Program-made: the position numbers and the translations under genes
In this document: piece by piece, positions 1 to 10,317 of the stretch
How the letters are laid out: each line of letters opens with the position of its first letter
Position numbering within the stretch: the first letter of the stretch is position 1
Assembly (NCBI RefSeq): GCF_003313245.1
Contig: NZ_QJSD01000015.1
Coordinates: 22,353-86,352 of the forward strand
Origin: Primorskyibacter marinus
GTDB taxonomy: Bacteria; Pseudomonadota; Alphaproteobacteria; Rhodobacterales; Rhodobacteraceae
Reading direction: 5' to 3'
Length of the DNA: 64,000 nt
Notes under the pieces: model-generated
The model's database searches: none
Seen by the model: only the letters and a program-made list of their open reading frames with translations
What the model was told of the DNA's origin: nothing

Positions 1-1
1 A

Positions 2-1120
<1,119 letters not shown>

Positions 1121-1173
1121 AACAAGAGCGCATGATGTCTGCGTAGACGCCGTCATCACATTGAATTAATCGT

Positions 1174-1191
1174 AGGCCGGTTCTCCGGCCT
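1174..1191 (+). terminator. Hairpin after katG
   Basis: A 7-bp GC-rich stem (AGGCCGG / CCGGCCT) with a TTCT loop lies 54 bp after the katG stop. There is no clear run of T behind it, so it may be a weak or Rho-assisted terminator. The rest of 1121-1363 is AT-rich and holds a TATAAT-like hexamer at 1223-1228 and TTGACA at 1275-1280, but I could not pair them at normal spacing. Confidence 0.4.
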
Positions 1192-1363
1192 CGATTGCAT
1201 AGGTTCACCTAATACGCTGAATTATAATAAACAAAATGTGTATGTCGTGGGCTTAACTGGCCTGAGTTCGAAACTTGACACAAAACAGAACAACCTATTC
1301 GACCTATTAATAATAGAAATCGAGGGTCTTTATTGGTAGGTTCTGCATCGGGAGGAGATCCAA

Positions 1364-1855
1364 GTGGACATTTTTTCAAAGCGGGATGGTCCGCGTTTAG
1401 AAGACGTGAAGGCCAAACGCATCATGTCTGAAAACGCGGGTACGATCCGTAAACTGGCGGACCAACTTACCAATGGCGGCTATTCAAGAAATCAGGCCGA
1501 GCAGGCGCGACGAAAAGAGCCCCCAAAGCCCGATGGCCTGATCATACATGATCTCAAAGCAAGGCCGAGTGTGGACGCGCCAGTGCCCTATGTCAAAATC
1601 AGCGTGAACAATCGCGTGGTTCTGGTGGACAAATCTACGGCGCGCCAGCTTGAGATGCTGGGTGAAGTTCGCGGCAATTACCTGACAAAAACATTCGTTC
1701 TGGCCACAAAGGAAAACGGTTTTTTTACGCCCGTCAGCGACGAAATTCTTGCTTTGATTGGCCATCTCGATCATCGAGAACTCTCTGCCGAGTTCACGAC
1801 GGACGATCTTGCGGCGGCTCTGGAGGCTGTGCTTGTTCCGGAGGGTGCTGTCTAG
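1364..1855 (+). CDS. Hypothetical protein, 163 aa, upstream of AcoR-like activator
   Basis: I do not recognise the family. The start is GTG at 1364, preceded by a strong ribosome-binding site (GGAGGAG, 1351-1357); no in-frame ATG fits better. The protein is soluble-looking, with a basic N-terminal third (many K/R, residues 1-60), a central stretch VPYVKISVNNRVVLVDK (about 75-91) suggesting beta strands, and an acidic C-terminus. It has no signal peptide or membrane segment. It lies 100 bp upstream of, and on the same strand as, the sigma-54 activator gene, and a 7-bp stem hairpin (1865-1884) sits between them, so co-transcription with partial attenuation is possible. A regulatory or accessory role is only a guess. 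Confidence 0.7.
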   Translation: MDIFSKRDGPRLEDVKAKRIMSENAGTIRKLADQLTNGGYSRNQAEQARRKEPPKPDGLIIHDLKARPSVDAPVPYVKISVNNRVVLVDKSTARQLEMLGEVRGNYLTKTFVLATKENGFFTPVSDEILALIGHLDHRELSAEFTTDDLAAALEAVLVPEGAV

Positions 1856-1955
1856 GCACCTCTCTTCACTTTCAATGAAGTGAATCAGAAGGATAATTTT
1901 CCTCGGCCAAGGTACAGGACTGGCAGCCTATGTCGAAAAGCAAGAGGGTCAAACA

Positions 1956-3923
1956 TTGTCTAAAAACTCCAGCTATTCGGATTCCTACACACGAGAGGCT
2001 TGGGAACGTTTCGTTTCTTCAAGCGAGGAAGGTGACGAACGGCCCACCGCGGTTCGTGATGAAATTCTTGATTCCTGGAAGCGCAGCAGACAGCTGGGTG
2101 TCGCTGCCGACGGCTCGGCCTCGCACAAGATCCTGGACGAGAACCAACTTTACCTGCGTCGCGAACGGAACGCCGCGTTGCGACAGGCGGCCTCGGCCGC
2201 GTTCAAACGGCTTGAACCGCATCTGACGGAAGCCAGAACCATTCTGATTCTTGCAGATGATCAGGGTGTGATCATTGATGCAATTGGCGACGAAGAGGTG
2301 CTGGATGAGGGGCAGGGCATTCACCTGGAAATTGGCGGTGACTGGAATGAGAACATAATCGGAACAAACGGCATTGGCACGGTGCTGAAGACGGGTAAAC
2401 CGACCTATGTTCATGCGTCCGAACACTTTGTGGCAGGCGTGCAATCGTGGACCTGTGCGGGCGCCCCGATCTACGATCCATTCACGCAAGCGGTTATCGG
2501 GGTGGTGGATCTTTCGGGGCCACCGCAGATTTTTAGGCAGCATAACGTGGCCTTGGTGCTGGCGACCGCGCGCGAAATCGAGATCGCGCTGGCTGAACAG
2601 AGGCAGGTTGAACGTACGCAGTTGCTCGAAGCCTTTATCATGTCGAACCACAGCCGCGCCCATGACAGCGTCATTCTGGTGGATCAGACCGGACGGGTTC
2701 TGTTCCGCCGGGGACTGGAAACCGATGTGCTACGGCGCACCAAAGAACTGTCAGTCGGCCACAAGCTCTTGCCGAAACTAGAAGGATTGTCAGATCAGGA
2801 AATTCCGAATTTCCTGCCTCTGAGTATTGAAACGCAGGGCATCGAGAGACTGAACCTCGAAGGTGTTTTTCGGGGGGTGGCTGTCTTCTTGAAAGATGGG
2901 GCGAAGCTCCAGAAAGGTCCGAACGAGGCCTACAAGATCAAGCCGCGCATCAACGTTTCAGAAGGTCAGACCCAGATCGTCGGTTCTTCGCCCAAGATGG
3001 TCGATGCGATCAGCCTTGCGGAACGTGCTGCGATGGCCAATGTGTCGGTTCTGATCCATGGTGAAACCGGGGTCGGGAAGGAACTGTTTGCCCGTCTGAT
3101 CCACAGTCAACTTCCGGGGGCGGCTGCCCCCTATGTGCCAGTCAACTGTGCTGCAATTTCAAGCGATCTGATCGGCGCCGAGTTGTTTGGTTATGTTGAT
3201 GGTGCCTTTACCGGTGCCGCGCGCGGCGGTCGCGCCGGTAAATTCGAACTCGCCGACAAAGGCGTTCTTTGTCTTGACGAAGTTGGCGATATGCCAATCG
3301 AGCTTCAGCCCTATCTGCTCCGGGCCTTGGAACAACGCGCGATCTACCGGGTCGGGGACAGTCAAAGGCGGCCGGTCGACGTCCGATTGGTTGCGATGAC
3401 CAACCGTAACTTGCGCACTGAAATCGAGAAGGGAAATTTTCGGCGCGATCTGTTCTACCGTATAAGCCTGATGACCATCGAAGTGCCTCCCCTTCGTGAA
3501 CGTGGCAATGATATTCTGGAGCTTGTCCACCACTTTTCAGAGCATTTTTCCGAACAGACTGGACAGCCTCCGATGGTCTTTACCGACAAGGTGCTTGAGT
3601 TGCTGGCCGGGTATCAATGGCCCGGCAACGTCCGGGAGTTGCGAAATGTCATGCACCGTTTCTATCTGATTAAGACCGACAACGTCGTGACAGAGCGCGA
3701 CCTTCCTCCGGAGATCCTCGACGATTTCGAGAACGATGACGAGGACGCATTGGAACACATCCTTCGCGGCCATTCCGGAGATCTGGAGAGCATTGAGGCC
3801 AGCGCCATTCGGCGGACGATCATTTCCGAGAATGGCAACCTGACCAAGGTTGCGCATGTCTTGGGAATTTCCCGGCCGACCCTATACCGCAAGATGAAGC
3901 GGTATCACATTCGAAAGAACTGA
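1956..3923 (+). CDS. AcoR-type sigma-54-dependent transcriptional activator (GAF-AAA+-Fis HTH)
   Basis: This 655-aa bacterial enhancer-binding protein activates sigma-54 RNA polymerase at a target promoter. Visible modules are an N-terminal GAF-like sensor region (about 70-200, with the AcoR-type IGTNGIGTVL motif), an AAA+ domain with Walker A GETGVGKE (about 369), the sigma-54 contact loop GAFTGA (about 416) and Walker B LCLDEVGD (about 435), and a C-terminal Fis-type helix-turn-helix ending ISRPTLYRKMKRY (about 630-650). The start is TTG 1956 with AAGAGGG 8 nt upstream; an ATG at 1930 is in another frame. The family includes the acetoin regulator AcoR, but no acetoin genes are present here. 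The effector is unknown; targets could be the 1364 gene, the convergent YeiH gene, or genes outside the window. Confidence 0.9.
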   Translation: MSKNSSYSDSYTREAWERFVSSSEEGDERPTAVRDEILDSWKRSRQLGVAADGSASHKILDENQLYLRRERNAALRQAASAAFKRLEPHLTEARTILILADDQGVIIDAIGDEEVLDEGQGIHLEIGGDWNENIIGTNGIGTVLKTGKPTYVHASEHFVAGVQSWTCAGAPIYDPFTQAVIGVVDLSGPPQIFRQHNVALVLATAREIEIALAEQRQVERTQLLEAFIMSNHSRAHDSVILVDQTGRVLFRRGLETDVLRRTKELSVGHKLLPKLEGLSDQEIPNFLPLSIETQGIERLNLEGVFRGVAVFLKDGAKLQKGPNEAYKIKPRINVSEGQTQIVGSSPKMVDAISLAERAAMANVSVLIHGETGVGKELFARLIHSQLPGAAAPYVPVNCAAISSDLIGAELFGYVDGAFTGAARGGRAGKFELADKGVLCLDEVGDMPIELQPYLLRALEQRAIYRVGDSQRRPVDVRLVAMTNRNLRTEIEKGNFRRDLFYRISLMTIEVPPLRERGNDILELVHHFSEHFSEQTGQPPMVFTDKVLELLAGYQWPGNVRELRNVMHRFYLIKTDNVVTERDLPPEILDDFENDDEDALEHILRGHSGDLESIEASAIRRTIISENGNLTKVAHVLGISRPTLYRKMKRYHIRKN

Positions 3924-3981
3924 GCTGGATATATTACGAGAGCATCCGGCGTTGGATCATCAAACTCGGCGCGATTAACCT

Positions 3982-5010
3982 TCAATCAATAAAATAGCTA
4001 CTGAACACGGTTGCGCCAACAAGAAGGAACAAGGTTTCGGAAATGAGAATGAAGAAAAGATAAGGTTGAACATTCAAGACTGCCCTCAGGTTCGATCGCA
4101 CGCCAATTGCGGAAATTGCCGCCACCATCATCCATTGTGACATCGCCGACAGAAACTGAACCGCAGATTCGGGTATATCAAAAACCGATCTCACGATTGC
4201 CAGAAACACAAAGGCGAGAAGAAACCATGGAAAGGCCAACTTACCGGTCTGGCTGTTACGGAACCAAAAATGAACTGCGATCAGGATCAGGGGCAACATG
4301 GCAACGCGCAGCATCTTGACCACGGTGGCGGCGATGCCGACTTCGTCGTTTATGGAGTAGCCCGCACCCACAACCTGCGCGACGTCATGAATCGTTGCTC
4401 CAAGGAGAAACCCAGTCTGGACATCGCTGTAGCCGAGAGCCTGAAACAGGACCGGATATAGCACCATGGCCATGGTTGACAGGACGGTGACAGTGATGAC
4501 CACCAGAACGGTATCCTTATCCCGACTTGGATGCCTCGGTAGAACGGAAGAAAGCGCCAGCGCGGCAGACGCGCCGCAAATTGCTACCGAGCCGCCGGAC
4601 AGAATGCCAAAGACCGCTTTACGACCGAACAGATATGAAAGCGCCACTCCACACAGGATGGTTGTCATAACTAGCGCGACTATGCCGCCCACTGACGCGA
4701 TTCCCAGCGCCTGCACCTGACTGAGCCCCAACTGCGCCCCCAAGAGGCCGACCCCGATACGCAGCACGGTCCTCGCCGAGAAGGACAAACCGGGTTCGAG
4801 TGCGGGAACGTCCGACAAAAAACCCAACGACAAACCAATAAGCAGGGCGAACAGCATTTTCGGAACACCGTAATGCTCTGACAGGAACGTCGATGCTGCG
4901 GCGATCAAAAGGGCGACAGCAATGCCTTTCCATATTTCCGCGGTTGGCAAAACAGCTGTCCAGCCGAACATTCTGTTGGAATCGCGCAGCGAGGGCTGTT
5001 GGTTGGTCAT
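3982..5010 (-). CDS. YeiH/UPF0324 family putative sulfate exporter, membrane protein
   Basis: This is a polytopic inner-membrane protein of about 342 aa, the usual size for the YeiH family (PF03601, putative sulfate/organosulfonate-associated exporters). Roughly ten hydrophobic segments are evident; the family-type stretches ALSSVLPRHPSRDKDTVLVV and LGATIHDVAQVVGAGYSI are visible. I prefer ATG at 5010; an upstream GTG at 5043 would add 11 residues, and neither start has a strong ribosome-binding site. The gene is convergent with the AcoR-like activator (58 bp between stops) and 153 bp from the stop of nicE. Members often occur with sulfonate or taurine genes, which are absent nearby, so the transported anion is open. 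Confidence 0.82.
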   Translation of the reverse strand: MTNQQPSLRDSNRMFGWTAVLPTAEIWKGIAVALLIAAASTFLSEHYGVPKMLFALLIGLSLGFLSDVPALEPGLSFSARTVLRIGVGLLGAQLGLSQVQALGIASVGGIVALVMTTILCGVALSYLFGRKAVFGILSGGSVAICGASAALALSSVLPRHPSRDKDTVLVVITVTVLSTMAMVLYPVLFQALGYSDVQTGFLLGATIHDVAQVVGAGYSINDEVGIAATVVKMLRVAMLPLILIAVHFWFRNSQTGKLAFPWFLLAFVFLAIVRSVFDIPESAVQFLSAMSQWMMVAAISAIGVRSNLRAVLNVQPYLFFILISETLFLLVGATVFSSYFID

Positions 5011-5163
5011 ATTGGATCCATAGTTCGAGGGCGTACCGTCCACGGCATTCGGGCAGTTGCAGCGGCCTGTTAAGACCGGTCGCGCCGATCCCGGCGCCGA
5101 CCGTTGTTGACTGGATTATTCACGCAATGTTCTGATCGGCTTTGCATCCGGCCAGTTGTGATA

Positions 5164-5904
5164 TCAGGAAAGAATCGCGCCCGCATTCGGAGCCGTTGGA
5201 TCTAGCCCAAGCGATTTCAGCATGAAATGCGTCGTACAGGCCGCTGCCGAGACACTGGGCAACCCGTATTTCGCTTCTATTAGCGGCAGCGATGCGAGCG
5301 ATGGCATCTGAACGCATGCAGACGCCACGATCACATCAACGTTTGCGGTCTTCAGACCTGCCGCGATCTCTGCAGGCGCAGCCGGATCGCGACGGCCGAC
5401 CTCAATATTATCGGGTATTTCCAGCGCGATGGAATCCTCAACCTCGATACCCTGATCTTCGATGTAGTCGATCACCAATTGTGCCAACGGCTTCATATAC
5501 GGACAGATAAGCGCAATTTTTTTGGCACCCATCTCATGCAGCCCATCGACGAGCGCCCCAGCGCTGGTAATAACGGGGGCGGGCGCGCCGTTGTCCAAGG
5601 CCACCCGGTGGAGCCTGTCCTGCGATGTCAGGTGGTATCCTTTGCCCATCGACATGATCGCCACCAGGCAGGCATATCCCAGCACATCAACCCTGGCATC
5701 CGAAAGCTCAAGCGCACAGCGGTCACTGTCGGCATCCATGGCCGCAAGCTCTTCTTTCGTCACTTTTTTCATGCGCATCCGGCTGGAATGAAAGGTAAAA
5801 CGGTCCGGCAGGATCGCTTCACGCGCGCGCAGCATTGCGGGGATCTCGGTCTCCATCGTGGTGTTTGAGCTGGGCACGATTTGGCCGATGCGGTAAGTGG
5901 TCAT
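5164..5904 (-). CDS. nicE: Maleate cis-trans isomerase NicE
   Basis: NicE converts maleate to fumarate, the last step of the nicotinate (maleamate) pathway, feeding the TCA cycle. The 246-aa protein belongs to the Asp/Glu racemase superfamily and has the family N-terminus QIVPSSNTTMETEIPAML. The two catalytic cysteines are in place: Cys79 in YACLVAIM and Cys197 in ASACVQMP, matching Cys82 and Cys200 of Pseudomonas putida NicE by spacing. The start ATG 5904 has GGAG just upstream. It is the last gene of the minus-strand unit dctP-dctQ-dctM-nicX-amidase-nicE, 23 bp after the amidase, which fits its terminal place in the pathway. Confidence 0.92.
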   Translation of the reverse strand: MTTYRIGQIVPSSNTTMETEIPAMLRAREAILPDRFTFHSSRMRMKKVTKEELAAMDADSDRCALELSDARVDVLGYACLVAIMSMGKGYHLTSQDRLHRVALDNGAPAPVITSAGALVDGLHEMGAKKIALICPYMKPLAQLVIDYIEDQGIEVEDSIALEIPDNIEVGRRDPAAPAEIAAGLKTANVDVIVASACVQMPSLASLPLIEAKYGLPSVSAAACTTHFMLKSLGLDPTAPNAGAILS

Positions 5905-5927
5905 TGTTATTCTCCAGTGTCATATCT

Positions 5928-7295
5928 TCAGGGTTTGAGGCCCAATACGTCGAGTATCCATCGTGCATATGCGAACAGCTCTCTGTCCTTCCGTGGGTAA
6001 CCGATAAGCTGAATTCCAAGCGGCATGCCGTCCGCCTCCAGCACCGGCAGGCTTATGGCCGGAGCCCCGAGGACAGAGGAGGTCACCGCATAAATGGGAT
6101 CGCCGGTCCAATCGTGGCCCTGGGGTGCCGGGCCGGGGGCAGACAGCGTAATGAGGCCCGTAAACTCGTCGCTGAGCGCCTCATGCGCTGCGCGCATTGC
6201 CTGTCGTTTATCCAGAAGTACCGCGTACTGATCGGCGGAAATCTTTTCCCAATCCGATAGCCGCCCCGATATGTTCTGACTTAACGAGTCGGGATCGCGT
6301 CTGTGGTAATACTTGAGAGGCCATAGAGATTCATAGCCGCAGATGTCATTCGTCACGTCCAGCGCAGGCGTCATCAGCTGCTCGAAACCTTCCAGCCGAG
6401 GGCAGTTCTGGCACCCGGAAATCGGAATGCCGGCGGAGGACAGAATCTGGATAAAGGCATTGAATTTCGCTTGGATGTCTGGCGATGTCTTGTCCCACCC
6501 CGCGCTATTGAACCGGGCAAGGTGCCCCGGACGCGTAGGTTCCGGTAAGGCGACGTCACCGGTCAGGCCCACATATCCCGGATCGCCGCCACAGAATTTC
6601 GCTGCAACGCGTGCGGCGACCCAAGCATCGGTCAGCGTCGCCGCATGTGTGCCAAGCGCAGTCTGACTGAGATTGGAATAGGCACCTTCACGGTTGATTG
6701 CGCCAAAAGAAGGCTTGAAGCCGTAATTTGCGTTGTAGCTGGATGGTCGGATTAGCGAACCTACGACTTGGCTGCCGATGGCCACAGGCACAAACCCCGC
6801 ACCAACAGCCGCGCCTGATCCACTTGATGAACCGCCCGGAGTGCGGCCGAGATCGAACGGGTTCCGCGTTGGGCCAGGATTATAGAATGCGAATTCAGTG
6901 GTAACTGTCTTGCCAAGAATGATCGCCCCCGCCGCTCGCAGGCCCGCGATCAAAGCGCTATCGCGCCCGGTGTGGTTATCCTTGAAGATTGGGCTGCCAC
7001 ATTTGGTCGGCATATCCTCGGTTTCGAACAAGTCCTTGATACCAAGCGGCATTCCGTCGATTTCCGAAAGCGGGGCCCCGGCGGCGTAGCGCGCCGTCGA
7101 CGCATCAGCCGCCGCCCGCGCCCCATCGATATTCAGCGTCACAAAGGCGCGCACATCGCCCTCGCGCCGATCGATTTCATCAAGACACCGGTCGAGATAG
7201 GCGCGCGGCGTATCGCTTCTGTCCAGAAAGCGCTCGACATGCATGTAGAAGCCCCGCAGGCGCGTAGCCTGCGGATTATATGTTTCGGATATCAT
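5928..7295 (-). CDS. Amidase-signature family amidase, candidate maleamate amidohydrolase
   Basis: The 455-aa enzyme has the Ser-cisSer-Lys amidase signature: Lys87 in GIKDLFETED, the Gly-Ser-rich loop GGSSSGSG (154-161, cis-Ser about 157) and the nucleophile Ser180 in GSQVVGS. The loop reads GSQVVGSLIRPSS where many relatives have GSQTGGSIRIPA, so the substrate pocket may differ. It sits between nicX and nicE, where the pathway needs maleamate to be deamidated to maleate plus ammonia. In P. putida that step is done by NicF, a cysteine hydrolase of the isochorismatase family, which is not in this window. I therefore infer a non-orthologous replacement; hydrolysis of N-formylmaleamate or an entry amide such as nicotinamide is also possible. 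The start ATG 7295 has AAAGGA upstream. Confidence 0.85.
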   Translation of the reverse strand: MISETYNPQATRLRGFYMHVERFLDRSDTPRAYLDRCLDEIDRREGDVRAFVTLNIDGARAAADASTARYAAGAPLSEIDGMPLGIKDLFETEDMPTKCGSPIFKDNHTGRDSALIAGLRAAGAIILGKTVTTEFAFYNPGPTRNPFDLGRTPGGSSSGSGAAVGAGFVPVAIGSQVVGSLIRPSSYNANYGFKPSFGAINREGAYSNLSQTALGTHAATLTDAWVAARVAAKFCGGDPGYVGLTGDVALPEPTRPGHLARFNSAGWDKTSPDIQAKFNAFIQILSSAGIPISGCQNCPRLEGFEQLMTPALDVTNDICGYESLWPLKYYHRRDPDSLSQNISGRLSDWEKISADQYAVLLDKRQAMRAAHEALSDEFTGLITLSAPGPAPQGHDWTGDPIYAVTSSVLGAPAISLPVLEADGMPLGIQLIGYPRKDRELFAYARWILDVLGLKP

Positions 7296-7318
7296 GAGAT
7301 ACGTCCTTTTGAGGAAGA

Positions 7319-8362
7319 TCAGCCGTAGATCGGAGTTAGCTTCTTGAAGGCTTCAAGCATCTGCGCATTGCCGACGAAGACACCCTCGTCCAGAATTTGT
7401 TCGCCATCGATCCAGAGCGATTGCATCCCAATCACAGTGTCGGGGTGGTTTTCGCCGCCGCCGGGTTCCCAGAACGGTACGCCAAGCCCGATCGCGTTGT
7501 AGCCAATCACCCGCTGATCCTCGATGAAACACTGGCCGGTGTAGCGCGCTGTGGGGTGAAATCCACAAGTGAAGTGAACCACATGGCCCAGATTGCCGTC
7601 GCCAGCCCGTTCCAGAGCCCGCATCATCACCTTGTTTTCGGGGCCGCCGCCAACCACTTCTTTGACATCGCCATCAAGGATCAGCGTCATAGGCTCGAAT
7701 CCTGTAACATAGTATTCATGGAGCACGTCGCTGGTAACGAACTGCCCCTGTACGGTCTCTATCTCGGGAAGGAACACTACCGTACCGGGTACAAAGTAGC
7801 CGCCCGGCTTGTTGGCCTTGGACAGGGCAAACCCGTTGGTCGGTGCCAGCGTAAAGGTCAAGTCCGTGCCAGCCGCCGTCGTCACGCGCCCGGTCTTGCC
7901 CACGGACTTTTCGATCAGCCCGGAGAAAATGTCCCCAAATTCAAACAGGGTGTCCAGATCGGCACCGCCGAAGATACGCACGATTTCATCCGCGCCGATA
8001 TCGGCGGCCAGCACATAGCGTGTACGCCCGTTTTTCATCGCCTCGTCATGAGCATGGCATCCCGCCATGTACGGCATGCACAGGTCGATCCAGGCATCGC
8101 AAGTGGTAACCGCGGCCTCAACCGTGTCAGACACGTAGGCATCGGCCAGTCCGCCCTGAAACGGCAAGCGCGGTGCCAGGATCAGTGTCGAGACCTTCGC
8201 CCCGATCATATAGGCCGCGTCCTGAATGGCATTCACCGCTGTCAGGTCAGCGCCTGTATTGATGGTGATCAGAACGCTTTCGTCCTTCTTCACGCACATC
8301 ATGTCACGCACGAATACCATCGCTGCACGGGCGAGTTTGGGTCCGACATCAGTATGAAGCAT
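7319..8362 (-). CDS. nicX: 2,5-dihydroxypyridine 5,6-dioxygenase NicX
   Basis: NicX is the Fe(II) extradiol ring-cleavage enzyme that opens 2,5-dihydroxypyridine to N-formylmaleamate. It is a 347-aa member of the fold related to M29 aminopeptidases, equal in length to known NicX (about 350). Candidate Fe ligands are His263 or His269 (HFTCGFHP) and the conserved His306-x-Asp308 in GGENHPDTVIG. The ribosome-binding site AAGGAG precedes ATG 8362. It follows the TRAP permease gene and precedes the amidase in one minus-strand unit, which orders uptake, ring cleavage, deamidation and isomerisation. Confidence 0.92.
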   Translation of the reverse strand: MLHTDVGPKLARAAMVFVRDMMCVKKDESVLITINTGADLTAVNAIQDAAYMIGAKVSTLILAPRLPFQGGLADAYVSDTVEAAVTTCDAWIDLCMPYMAGCHAHDEAMKNGRTRYVLAADIGADEIVRIFGGADLDTLFEFGDIFSGLIEKSVGKTGRVTTAAGTDLTFTLAPTNGFALSKANKPGGYFVPGTVVFLPEIETVQGQFVTSDVLHEYYVTGFEPMTLILDGDVKEVVGGGPENKVMMRALERAGDGNLGHVVHFTCGFHPTARYTGQCFIEDQRVIGYNAIGLGVPFWEPGGGENHPDTVIGMQSLWIDGEQILDEGVFVGNAQMLEAFKKLTPIYG

Positions 8363-8413
8363 GGTAGGCTCCTTTCGGTTGAAAATTGGTGGAGGGAAGT
8401 ATGGACGCTTTGG

Positions 8414-9727
8414 TCATCGTGCCAATTCAGGCAGGAAAAGCGCCAGTTGCGGAAAAGCGACGATCAGCACCACCAGCAGGATGGAACAGATCAAGAAGGG
8501 CAGCCCGGCCATGAAGATTTGCGAAAGGCGCAGCGATCCACCCGTGATCGAATGCATGACGTAAAGCGCCAGCCCCAGCGGCGGCGTCACTGCGCCGATC
8601 TCCAGTGAAATCATCATGATCACGCCGAAGGACACTTCGTTGAACCCCAGGTTCTGCACGATGGGCAAAAGAATAGGGATCGTGAGCATCATGGTGGAGA
8701 TTGCGTCGAGGAACATGCCTGCAACCAGCAAGACAATGAAAATGACCGCAATCATCGTGTAGATGCCGAAATCGAAGCCTGTTGCCCAATTCACAAGCCC
8801 ATGGGTGGCACCGGAATAGGCGAATACCTGCGAAAAAGTGGAGGCACCGACGATTACAAAGAAGATCATCACCGAAAAGCGCAGAGATTCCTTTACAGAG
8901 CAAACCAACACGTCGATTGCGAAACAACGGTAGAACACCATCAGCACCAGGACAGCAAGCACACCGAACGCCGCGGATTCAGAAGGGGTCGCAATACCGG
9001 CGATGATGGTGCCGACCACGGCCACGATCACCAGCGACAGCGGCAGAACATCCGTTGTGAAGATGCGGAACTTTCGCCCAATCGAGATTTTCTCAGTAGT
9101 GTAGTCCGGTGCACCTTGGGGATCGAGTTTTGTCATGATGAAGATCGTGGCGGCATAGAACGTCGCCAGAAGAAGTCCGGGGATCACCCCCGCAAGCAGA
9201 AGCGATCCGACATCGATCCGCGCCAGGCTACCCAGTAGCACCATGAGGATCGACGGCGGGATCAGGATGGCAAGCCCCCCGGCCCCCAGCAACGGTCCGA
9301 CGATGAACGCACTTTTGTAGCCGCGCCGTTCGCCCTCGGGCACCATGATCGATCCCAGCATCGCGGTGCTGGCCAGACTGGAACCGGACATCGCTGCCGT
9401 GACCGTCCCGCCCGCGATGGTGATGTAGGACAGCCGCCCCTTGAAGTTTCCGAACAGTTTGTCGAGCGCGTCAAAAGCGCGTTTCGACAGACCGGATCGA
9501 AAGAACAGTTCCCCCATCATGATGAACAGCGGAATTGGCACCAGCAAAAAGCTGTTGACGGAGGTCGCGCCGTTGGCGACCAGCTGCGAGACGCCGCGCT
9601 CGCCACCCATGAACAAGTAAACGCCCACAATATTGGTGATCAGAAAGCCTATGGCGACGGGGAAACCAAGCGCCATAAGGAACAGGATCAATCCACACAT
9701 CAGAAGGGCGGCAGAATACCATTCCAT
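8414..9727 (-). CDS. dctM: TRAP transporter large permease DctM (nicotinate locus)
   Basis: This 437-aa large membrane subunit of a tripartite ATP-independent periplasmic transporter has about 12 hydrophobic helices and forms the ion-coupled translocation path. Family-typical stretches include IPLFIMMGELFFRSGL (about 65-80), GAGGLAILIPPSILMVL and a C-terminal GAVTPPLGLALYVM. The start ATG 9727 has GGAGG upstream, and the gene lies 4 bp after dctQ. By position it imports a pyridine carboxylate (nicotinate, 6-hydroxynicotinate) or a pathway intermediate; no residue in the permease itself tells the substrate. Confidence 0.93.
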   Translation of the reverse strand: MEWYSAALLMCGLILFLMALGFPVAIGFLITNIVGVYLFMGGERGVSQLVANGATSVNSFLLVPIPLFIMMGELFFRSGLSKRAFDALDKLFGNFKGRLSYITIAGGTVTAAMSGSSLASTAMLGSIMVPEGERRGYKSAFIVGPLLGAGGLAILIPPSILMVLLGSLARIDVGSLLLAGVIPGLLLATFYAATIFIMTKLDPQGAPDYTTEKISIGRKFRIFTTDVLPLSLVIVAVVGTIIAGIATPSESAAFGVLAVLVLMVFYRCFAIDVLVCSVKESLRFSVMIFFVIVGASTFSQVFAYSGATHGLVNWATGFDFGIYTMIAVIFIVLLVAGMFLDAISTMMLTIPILLPIVQNLGFNEVSFGVIMMISLEIGAVTPPLGLALYVMHSITGGSLRLSQIFMAGLPFLICSILLVVLIVAFPQLALFLPELAR

Positions 9728-9731
9728 GATT

Positions 9732-10229
9732 TTAGCCTCCTAGAGCCACGGTATCGTTGGATAGTGCCCCGGCACCGAACGCATCCCGAAGAAACTGGAG
9801 AGCGAGCAGAAAGAACCCTATGGGAAGTGGCGCGAAGCGAACCCAGCGCGGAGTCTCGATCGCGGAAACGTCGTAATATCCGATATTGGCATGTACGACG
9901 GTTGCGGATCTGTAGCTGAGATAGAGGCACACAATCGCGCAGATCAGTGCCACACACTGTGCCAGCCTGCGACGAGGGACGCCGCGCAGCTGATCGGCGA
10001 TAACCTCCACATAAATGTGTCCACGCTCGCGTTGCAGCCAAGGAGTAGCAAGAAAGGTCGCATAGACGAGGAAAATTGCACTGTAGTCGTTCACCCAGAC
10101 CGATGCCCCTATCCGCAGGACACGCAGGGCAGCGTCGTAGAAGATCAAAAGGGGCACCAGGGCGAGCAGAATTCCTGCGATAATCGCCATGGCATTCAAC
10201 AAGCCATCAAAAAGCCGGATCATGCTCAC
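9732..10229 (-). CDS. dctQ: TRAP transporter small permease DctQ (nicotinate locus)
   Basis: This is the four-helix membrane partner of DctM, 165 aa, with hydrophobic segments near residues 10-32, 48-65, 88-105 and 130-150. The track of charged and aromatic residues (VWVNDYSAIFLVYATFLATPWLQRERGHIYVEV) is typical of DctQ. The start is uncertain: GTG at 10229 or ATG at 10223, two codons later. It lies between dctP and dctM and should be translated with dctM, as only 4 bp separate them. Confidence 0.88.
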   Translation of the reverse strand: MSMIRLFDGLLNAMAIIAGILLALVPLLIFYDAALRVLRIGASVWVNDYSAIFLVYATFLATPWLQRERGHIYVEVIADQLRGVPRRRLAQCVALICAIVCLYLSYRSATVVHANIGYYDVSAIETPRWVRFAPLPIGFFLLALQFLRDAFGAGALSNDTVALGG

Positions 10230-10317
10230 TATCTTTCGTAAGAGAGTAGGGGAGTTTCAAAGGGACGGGTGAGGCCCGACGGATCAGTCTGGCGGGCCGT
10301 CACTCGATGGAAGCGCG

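Noticed and set aside
7397-8608. Long open frame antisense to nicX (403 codons)
   Set aside because: It mirrors nicX, has no ribosome-binding site or recognisable domain, and arises from GC-rich codon bias.
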